In this document: in pieces, positions 58,083-64,000 of the stretch | Layout of the letters: each line of letters begins with the position of its first letter | Position numbering within the stretch: the first letter of the stretch is position 1 | NCBI RefSeq assembly: GCF_009389715.1 | Contig: NW_024067682.1 | Coordinates: forward strand, 308,501-372,500 | Direction of reading: 5' to 3' | DNA: 64,000 nucleotides | Source: Phoenix dactylifera | Taxonomy: Eukaryota; Streptophyta; Magnoliopsida; Arecales; Arecaceae | Translations under genes and position numbers: made by a program | The notes under the pieces: model-generated | What the model saw: the letters and a program-made list of their open reading frames with translations, nothing else | The model's database searches: none | What the model was told of the DNA's origin: nothing

Positions 58083-60277
58083 TGTTAGAAGTATGCCCTA
58101 GAAGCCAACGTGGCTGACGCATATTTGTAATCTAGGGTATAAATTTGTAATTTGACTCTTATTAATAAATAAGATTGGGCAAATTGTTTTTCATTCATGT
58201 TTGTATGTGTCCATGAATCGTCCAAGAAATTAATAGATGATGACACATATTCTCAAGGAGTTGAGAATTTGAGGCATATATCATTAGAGATTAATTTCTA
58301 AATGCTCCTGATCGATGGATCCATCACGAGGGACGGTGATCGATCCGCTGAGATTAGTGCACAGATCACTTAGTCAGATGGACGAGTCTCGAGTCCACGG
58401 TGTAGAGACACTGGAGTAATTATGCAAGTATTTGTTAGAGAACAAAGTACTGAGCATGACCAAAGATAGTAGTCACATGGATGTCTATCCACTCGTCAGT
58501 GATTACTTATGCTGCAGTTGTATGACTGGTCCTTTGACCTGCGATGCCTCAGCTATTCACTATGAGGTTGCTGTAGTTTGACAAGTATGTAAACTTGGGC
58601 CCTAGCCATTCGGATCCTTCTAGTACGGATTGGCTACAGTAGGTTCATTTTAAAATAGGGTTGCATCTAGATAGGATCTATCAACCTTGATAGATTAGGA
58701 GTGATCCTATGTGATTTATGAGACTGAGTTCAATAAATTTCTGGCCAGATATTTTGGAAAAAGAGTTTTCCATATCTCGAGCTGTAAGTCGTATAAATTT
58801 GACATATGACGGACGATGGAGTTTGACGAGATATCCATAACCTCCGTCATGTCGGGATCTATGATAGAGGGACTATATCATACGCTAACTGCACCTAGAG
58901 GTTCAGACATTACATTTTACTGGGTTGCCACCATATACTGCTAGGTGTCACTAGTGGATTGTGAGACTTGAAGGCATTCACTTGGTGATCAGTGAATCCT
59001 GAGAGTAGAACTGAAATCGTTTCAATCCACTGAAAGGAGTTTCAGTGATATTGAGATGGAGATCTCAATATGTCTCACTGCCAATCATAATAGAACCTAC
59101 GGGGTCACACACATAGAGGATTTAATTAGTCAGACTATCATAATTGTGATTTGGAGTCACAATAGAAATCAATCATCAATATGATTGGTGATTGAATTAA
59201 CCCACTAAGTGTTAGTAAGTTAATGAAAGAAGAATTAAGTGGAATTGATTGCAATTGGATTGCAATTAGGCTGATTTAATGAGCCAAATCAAATTGGGTT
59301 CGACCCAAATTGATTTGGGTTCATGATTGGGTCAATTTGATTAAACCAAGGTTTGTGCGGATTCTAAAAACCACATGTCGTCGTAGGATGAATATGACTT
59401 AAGTCATGTTCACACTATGCGGACTTTAAAATCTACATGGCGTCATAGGATGCATGCTCCCAAATCAATTAATTCTTCTAATGAGATTAGGAATCCTAAT
59501 GTGATTAGAAAATTAATCAATTGATTAAGTGGACACATGTCATACATCTATGAGCACAAGGATTGGACACTTGGCATTAATCCAAGGGTGGGTTATAGTC
59601 CCATACTCCTAATAAGATTAGAAGAGGCCCTAAACCCAAGCTATAAAAGGGTAGCAAGGGAGACATTATGACTCAATTCTCTCCTCTTCCTCTCCACGCC
59701 TCCTCTTCTTTCTTCCTCCTTCTCCACGGCAGCAAGAAGTCTTCATCCTCCTCTTCTTCCACGATAGCAAGGCAAGGAAGATCCACGTGCAAGGTTCCTC
59801 CTTCCTCTTCCTCCATTGCGAGTAAAATCAAAGAAGAAAGGGTTATTCTTCAAAGAGGTATGTTACAGATTTCTTCCAATCTATTTGATAGTCATGAGAG
59901 GTCTTTGTAAGGAGCTAGCACTCTGGTAAGACCCTATCTTAGATGATTAGATCCTCGTGTGGATACCTTTAGAGGCCGAACACATGTGCGGCTTAACCAG
60001 GAACCTAGAAGATCATCAGGCTGCGATGTTCTACACCTGCAGAATTTTTGAATATGAGATCTTTAAATTATTAACTTCTGATTTTTGTTTCAGTTTTATG
60101 AATCTTAATCAGCCCTCCTTAGATTCTAATCTTTTCTTCCAAATGAGTTCAAAGATTTTCTGGATTTGGATCCAGAAAAATTTTTGAATTCTACAATCCG
60201 AGGCGCGTTCATATGATGAACGACATCCCGTTCAAATTCCGCTGCGAACGTCGCATTGAACGGGGCGTATCTCAGCA
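58083..60277 (+). repeat. Copia 3' LTR
   Basis: 2195 bp, TGTTAGAAG...CA, with TATA box 'ctataaaaggg' at about 59641. It is followed directly by the right-hand GTGCA. Confidence 0.95.
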
Positions 60278-61414
60278 GTGCAGACCTTGTTTGGGAGCTT
60301 TTTAGGGAGGCACTGGCTAAGTGAGTTCTGGCTATGCCGATCACCTCAGAGGAAGGGCAGACAGGAGGGTCTGGAGGAGTTCCGATAGACCAAGGGTGAG
60401 CACCCAGGACCTCTGTGGGCTAATGGCGAGGGCCCCGACGCGGAAGATAGAGGGAGCTTCGATCTAGCGGCTGCGTATCTACCCTCAAGTTGACTTGTTC
60501 ATTTGGAATATGGCCTGGGGGTGCCTACCGGCCGCAGGTGTGTTAGTGAGTAGAGGGTTGAGGGTTTCTCCCACCTATGGAGCTTGCCCAACCACGGCGG
60601 AGACCATTTGCCGTGCCCTTTTCTGCTGTCCGCATGCAGCCCAGGTTTGGTAGTGCATGGGGCTTGTCCTCGACGTCGGGTGGGGCAGGTCCCCAATGGA
60701 GGTTTTTCTTTTGCGGCAGTGGGCATCTGCGAGGAGGCCGAACACAGTGGAGTGGGGGGTCCGGTGCGCTTATTTAGCTTACCATACTTGGCTGGATAGA
60801 AACTTCCGGATCTTCGAGGATAGGTGGCTACATCTAAGGGTGGTGGCGGCTAGAGCCTTGCTTCATGCGTCGGAGTTCATCAGCAATTGACTATCCTATT
60901 CCTCTGAGACGACTAGAGACATCTGGATCTCTCATCCAGCTGAGTCAGCAACCAGGTTTGTCTATATTTTATGGGAGCCCCCATCCCTTTACTTTCTCAA
61001 GGTGAATTTTGATGGCAATACTGCTGAGCGAGGCAAGAGGAGGGGGGGGGGGGGGGTGGGCTTTTTTATTAGAAACCACCACTCCAGATTTGTGGCGGTT
61101 GGCGGTCGACGGATCTTCGACATCTCTATTGTTGGAGCGAAACTGCGGGCGGCGTGGAGGGGCTCTCCTTCGCGAGGCGTACTCTAGATGCGGAGTACAT
61201 CCATATGGAGGGTGACTTGGTTGCGGTGATTAACGGGATCTACGAGCGACTCTTCAAGTCGGATGTGCAGTCCTTGTTTTGTGACATATGGTGGATGGCA
61301 GGAGGCTATGGCTCCTTTAGGGCCACGCATGTGTTTCGGAAGGCCAACACAACTGCTGACTGGGTGGCCACCTACGCGGCACAGCACTTAGAAGATTTTT
61401 TTTTGATGAATTAG
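60278..61414 (+). pseudogene. LINE C-terminal part: zf-RVT and RNase H, decayed
   Basis: Continues the LINE after the copia insertion. It reads DLVWELFREALA, then VDLFIWNMAWGCLPA (about 60490) and CPTTAETICRALFCCPHAAQ (about 60587), the zinc-finger-like motif found after LINE RT. The RNase H region follows, with LKVNFDGN (about 60998, first catalytic Asp), MEGDLVAVINGIY (about 61206) and NTTADWVATYAAQH (about 61350). Frameshifts occur, one near an 11-13-base G run at about 61040. The last frame stops at 61414. Confidence 0.85.
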
Positions 61415-61515
61415 GCGAATGTTCCTTACTCGCTTAGTCAGCTTTTTTTTCTGATTTTCTTGGCTGTACTTATCTACGTTTGGTGTGAGGAATCGGTGTA
61501 CCAAAAAAAAAAAAA

Positions 61516-62248
61516 GAAGACAACTAGGATATAAAACAATGCAAGAATTTTTCTTAGACATTGTAAACATGTATGAGGTTTCCATTTAATGCAAATACAC
61601 ATGATGTGTGTATTTGTATCACTAATTATGTGAAAAGGCTTGTACTAGAATATCACCTGTTCTTGAGAAATATTGTTAGAAACTTATTTTTGATGATTTT
61701 TTTAGCAAAACATTGTAATCATGTCCATAATAAACATGCTTGAGCAATTTATTAGATCTCATAGAATCATCAGAAGTATCCATGTCATCAAGTAAGGTAA
61801 TCAGGAGGTGGGGCCTGGGAATTATTTCTTTCTTAAATGAACAGAATCTCAACTTTTTCTTCACCATCTACAATCACACACTTGAGCTTGAGCCTTCAAT
61901 CTTTATAGTTACATAGCTAGAATACGTTCCTTGGACCCTCAACAAAGAACATGTTAGGTTAGCTTCCAATGTACGTCAGCTTCCAAGTTATATAACTGGA
62001 AAGGTGATGTTAACTAGATTCTTTGCCGGTATAACTTGGATTTAGGAGATATGCTGCTACTCTTAACCCAACTTGAAAGTTTTCTTCGCCTTCTCAGACC
62101 TCAAGTTGGCTTCATCTCTGCATTATTCTTTGTTGTTCAACATCCACCCTAGGCGTACGGATTACATCAAGAATCACGCCTCTAGATTTACAAGCCTTTC
62201 CAAACAATTTTTTCCAAAAAGAATTGCTGCTAAAATACCCCGTTTGCC
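61516..62248. other. Gene-free stretch between LINE tail and NHL gene
   Basis: AT-rich intergenic DNA; 3' side of the NHL gene. No gene or repeat structure could be supported. Confidence 0.4.
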
Positions 62249-62869
62249 CTAAAAGAAATAAATGGAGCATCTCCTGCTCCTGGACACCTCCAAAAGCGCG
62301 CCGTCGGGTCCCACCTCCACGTCGCAAGCGACGTGCAACCGGTGCCGGTGGGTGTCCCAGGTCGACACCCTGAACCGGATGGTCGAGCGCAGCTCGAGCC
62401 GGAAGCCAACCCGGCCGGATTGCAGGTCCACCGCCAGCTCCTCCGGCGACAGCGACGCCCCGCTCACCTCCCCGAGGATCGCCGTCGTGTTCTTCGGCGG
62501 CTGGTAGAACGGGCCCACCAGCTCGGGTTCGAATCCGACCCGGTTGCCCCGGTAGAAGACCGAACCGGCGACGGCGTCGTAGAAGATGCCGATGTTTCGG
62601 TTCGGGTTCCGGTCGGAGACGTTGAAGGAGAACGCCGTGCCGGCGGCGGGGGAGAGGCCGGGGGCGGAGAAGGAAGAGACGTGGAAGCGGGGGCGGTGGG
62701 GATGGACGCTGAGCCAGAGGACGAAGAGGATGACGCCCGCGGCAAGGAGGAGGAAGAGGAAGAAGGAGCAGAGGAGCTTGGCGGTCCGGGTCGTCAGGCT
62801 TTCCCGGACCCGCCAGGTTCGTAGGTGGTGGTGGCTGGGCTGGGGCGGTGACGGGCGTAAGGAGGACAT
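62249..62869 (-). CDS. NHL (NDR1/HIN1-like) membrane protein, LEA_2 domain
   Basis: Intact single-exon frame of 206 codons, TAG at 62249. Residues 1-30 are a basic, Pro/His-rich cytosolic tail. Residues 31-55 (KLLCSFFLFLLLAAGVILFV) form one transmembrane segment. The rest is a LEA_2 domain with the NHL signature NPNRNIGIFYD at 88-98 and FYQPPKNTT at about 121. Length and layout are typical of the family. Members are plasma-membrane proteins, several linked to pathogen response or membrane scaffolding; the role of this one is unknown. The start is the only in-frame ATG before the membrane segment. The gene is much more GC-rich than its surroundings, as is common for intronless monocot genes. 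Confidence 0.92.
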   Translation of the reverse strand: MSSLRPSPPQPSHHHLRTWRVRESLTTRTAKLLCSFFLFLLLAAGVILFVLWLSVHPHRPRFHVSSFSAPGLSPAAGTAFSFNVSDRNPNRNIGIFYDAVAGSVFYRGNRVGFEPELVGPFYQPPKNTTAILGEVSGASLSPEELAVDLQSGRVGFRLELRSTIRFRVSTWDTHRHRLHVACDVEVGPDGALLEVSRSRRCSIYFF

Positions 62870-62911
62870 GGCTGGGGGAAGTGTGGGGGGTCGGACATGG
62901 GCGGTAACGGG

Positions 62912-62920
62912 ATCTTATAA
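62912..62920 (-). promoter_or_regulatory. Possible TATA box of the NHL gene
   Basis: 'cttataaga' on the minus strand, about 45 bases before the ATG, in otherwise GC-rich DNA. This spacing would leave a very short 5' UTR, so it is uncertain. Confidence 0.35.
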
Positions 62921-62929
62921 GCGGGGATG

Positions 62930-63663
62930 GTAGCGGCGATTGGGACGGATGTCAAAGTGATTGAAGGGGCTTACGGTTGGCTTTTTGTAAACGGAAGGGA
63001 AGGAATAATTTTATTTTTAATCGTTTAATTAACTTACAAAGTTTGACGTCGCATGGACTCGTTACAAGGGAGGAATGGATGGGTTGAAGGTCGATTTTGC
63101 TGGTCAACGTTCCAAAGCTGGATTGAGTGTTGAATTTACCCTATTAGGAGAGGCCCCAAAAAAAACATTCCTCGACGGCTAAAAACTTTTTTATATAATT
63201 TTTCAATATTTATATATATTTTTTTAAAAAATAAAAAGTTTCTAAATGTCTAATTTAGAGCTTTTAGACAAAGCTCAACTTCATAGATGTGGAAAGCCTT
63301 TCCCTCTTTCTTTTCTTTTTTTTTTTTCTTTTTTTTGGAAGAGGTGTAAATCTCCTTTGATATATCAATGTTCGAGTTCTAGTAATGAATTTGTTTCTAA
63401 AAAATTGATTCATTTTTTTTTATTACAATAATCATTTAAGGTAGTCTTCTTTTATTGTGCAATTAACAATTTGGAGTTCCAACTTTATGATAATGATGGA
63501 GATCTACTTCCTCCTAATTGTTTAAAAATTGATGGATCATAGGAAGAAATGAGTACGAAACAAATTCAAACATTGATGCTCGTGAAATAAATGTTTTGCG
63601 TGATTGTATTTCGGCCCCTTTTATGCTTGTAACTTTGACATTGAGAAATATTGGTGATCATTT
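62930..63663. other. Gene-free stretch upstream of the NHL gene
   Basis: AT-rich with T homopolymers at 63310-63340. It leads into the plastid-derived fragment. No coding region supported. Confidence 0.4.
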
Positions 63664-63880
63664 ATGTTCCTAATATGATTACAAATATTCTTATCTGCTT
63701 ATCTATTCAATGCTGGAATCCGATCGACTATTAATATGGATATTTTTATTTTCAGAGTAGGATCCGTAGCTCAAATTAAAGCTATGAAATAAATAGCTGG
63801 CAAATCAAAATTGAATCTAGTACAATTTGCAGAGTTAGAAGCCTTTGCACAATTCGCTTCTACTCGGTTCGGAAGGATCT
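63664..63880 (+). pseudogene. Plastid atpA fragment in nuclear DNA (NUPT), decayed
   Basis: Nucleotides and pieces of protein match the plastid ATP synthase alpha subunit, not mitochondrial atp1. After small indels: 'atattcttatctgct' and 'ctattcaatgctggaatc' (IFLSADLFNAGI region), then [31 protein letters not shown] and FAS. The frame is broken by a TAA in the place of the Gln after IKAMK and by indels upstream, so it is a non-functional insertion of organelle DNA. Similarity stops at about 63880 ('cttctactcgg'). Upstream atpA sequence before about 63664 is not recognisable. Confidence 0.75.
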
Positions 63881-64000
63881 TGCATGAAGTAGCTACTCTT
63901 TCCTTTCTATCATTTTCTTCTAACCATTTTATTTCACTTTGTCTTATCTTTCTCATATGCTAGACTAGGTGTACTTTATATACATAAAAAGGTTTAAAGT

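Larger units (their letters stand above)
39262..60277 (+). mobile_element. Ty1/copia LTR retrotransposon, 21.0 kb including a nested gypsy element
   Basis: Full-length by structure: LTRs of about 2.15-2.2 kb starting TGTTAGAAG and ending CA, a 5-bp TSD GTGCA, an initiator tRNA-Met-type primer-binding site, a polypurine tract, and gag-PR-IN-RT-RH in copia order. Without the 11.3-kb gypsy insert and one TSD copy it is about 9.7 kb. Coding is dead: six in-frame stops, all TAG, and two frameshifts. By eye the LTRs differ by roughly 5% plus indels over the first 340 bases. The lineage within Ty1/copia was not assigned. Confidence 0.95.
36958..61515 (+). mobile_element. 5'-truncated non-LTR retrotransposon (LINE), split by the copia element
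   Basis: Two segments, 36958-39261 and 60278-61515, form one LINE with a 13-A tail at 61503-61515. The first holds reverse transcriptase pieces, the second the zf-RVT and RNase H parts. Across the copia insertion (one GTGCA copy kept) the frame reads on from RRWGA to DLVWELF, the normal LINE sequence, so the split is exact. The endonuclease domain is missing: the element starts within the RT N-terminal linker, directly after the putative LTR. TSDs of the LINE itself were not found. Confidence 0.88.

Noticed and set aside
62333..62824. 163-codon plus-strand frame opposite the NHL gene
   Set aside because: GC-rich antisense shadow. The minus-strand frame has a membrane segment and the NHL motif.
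1..64000. CRISPR arrays, prokaryotic operons, tRNA or rRNA genes
   Set aside because: The DNA is a plant nuclear region. No regularly spaced direct repeats with unique spacers and no tRNA or rRNA sequence was recognised; tRNA-like words are retrotransposon primer-binding sites.

Overview
The window is nuclear DNA of a flowering plant. Genes have GT-AG introns, there are nested LTR and non-LTR retrotransposons, and there are plant-type families (NHL/LEA_2, DUF579, a plant LpxD). Long repeat-filled introns and a family of small foldback repeats rich in GGTACCGG-like motifs would suit a large-genome monocot such as a palm. That is an inference; no species marker was identified.

Layout. 1-1683: the 3' part of a Ty1/copia-type LTR cut by the window edge, sitting inside a decayed Helitron. 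Helitron helicase C-terminal and RPA-like fragments follow (1694-3924). 3925-7590: AT-rich and low-complexity DNA with a truncated hAT-like copy. 7600-13831 (+): a three-coding-exon gene for a SURP plus CID protein (plant CHERP-like splicing factor). 15488-32285 (-), convergent with it: a ten-coding-exon gene for mitochondrial LpxD, whose exon phases join exactly into 282 codons. Its introns hold a three-LTR TRIM element, a 1357-bp hAT-type element with 8-bp TSD, a degenerate gypsy pol piece, foldback structures and many small repeats. 33838-34711 (-): a frameshifted DUF579 (IRX15/GXM-like) pseudogene.

36486-61515 is a nested transposon block. A 5'-truncated LINE (36958-61515) is split by a Ty1/copia element (39262-60277, TSD GTGCA). 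That copia element is split by an Athila-like Ty3/gypsy element in the opposite orientation (42952-54276, TSD TGAGA). Removing each insertion with one TSD copy restores an uninterrupted reading frame across the junction. All three are coding-dead.

62249-62869 (-): an intact intronless NHL (NDR1/HIN1-like) gene. 63664-63880: a decayed plastid atpA fragment (nuclear plastid DNA).

The three intact genes are unrelated housekeeping or membrane-protein loci and form no operon-like unit. I found no convincing new biological system. The strongest observations are the base-exact nested insertion series, the TRIM multimer in the LpxD intron, and the recognisable pseudogene and organelle fragments. All identifications were made by eye from motifs; no database search was run.
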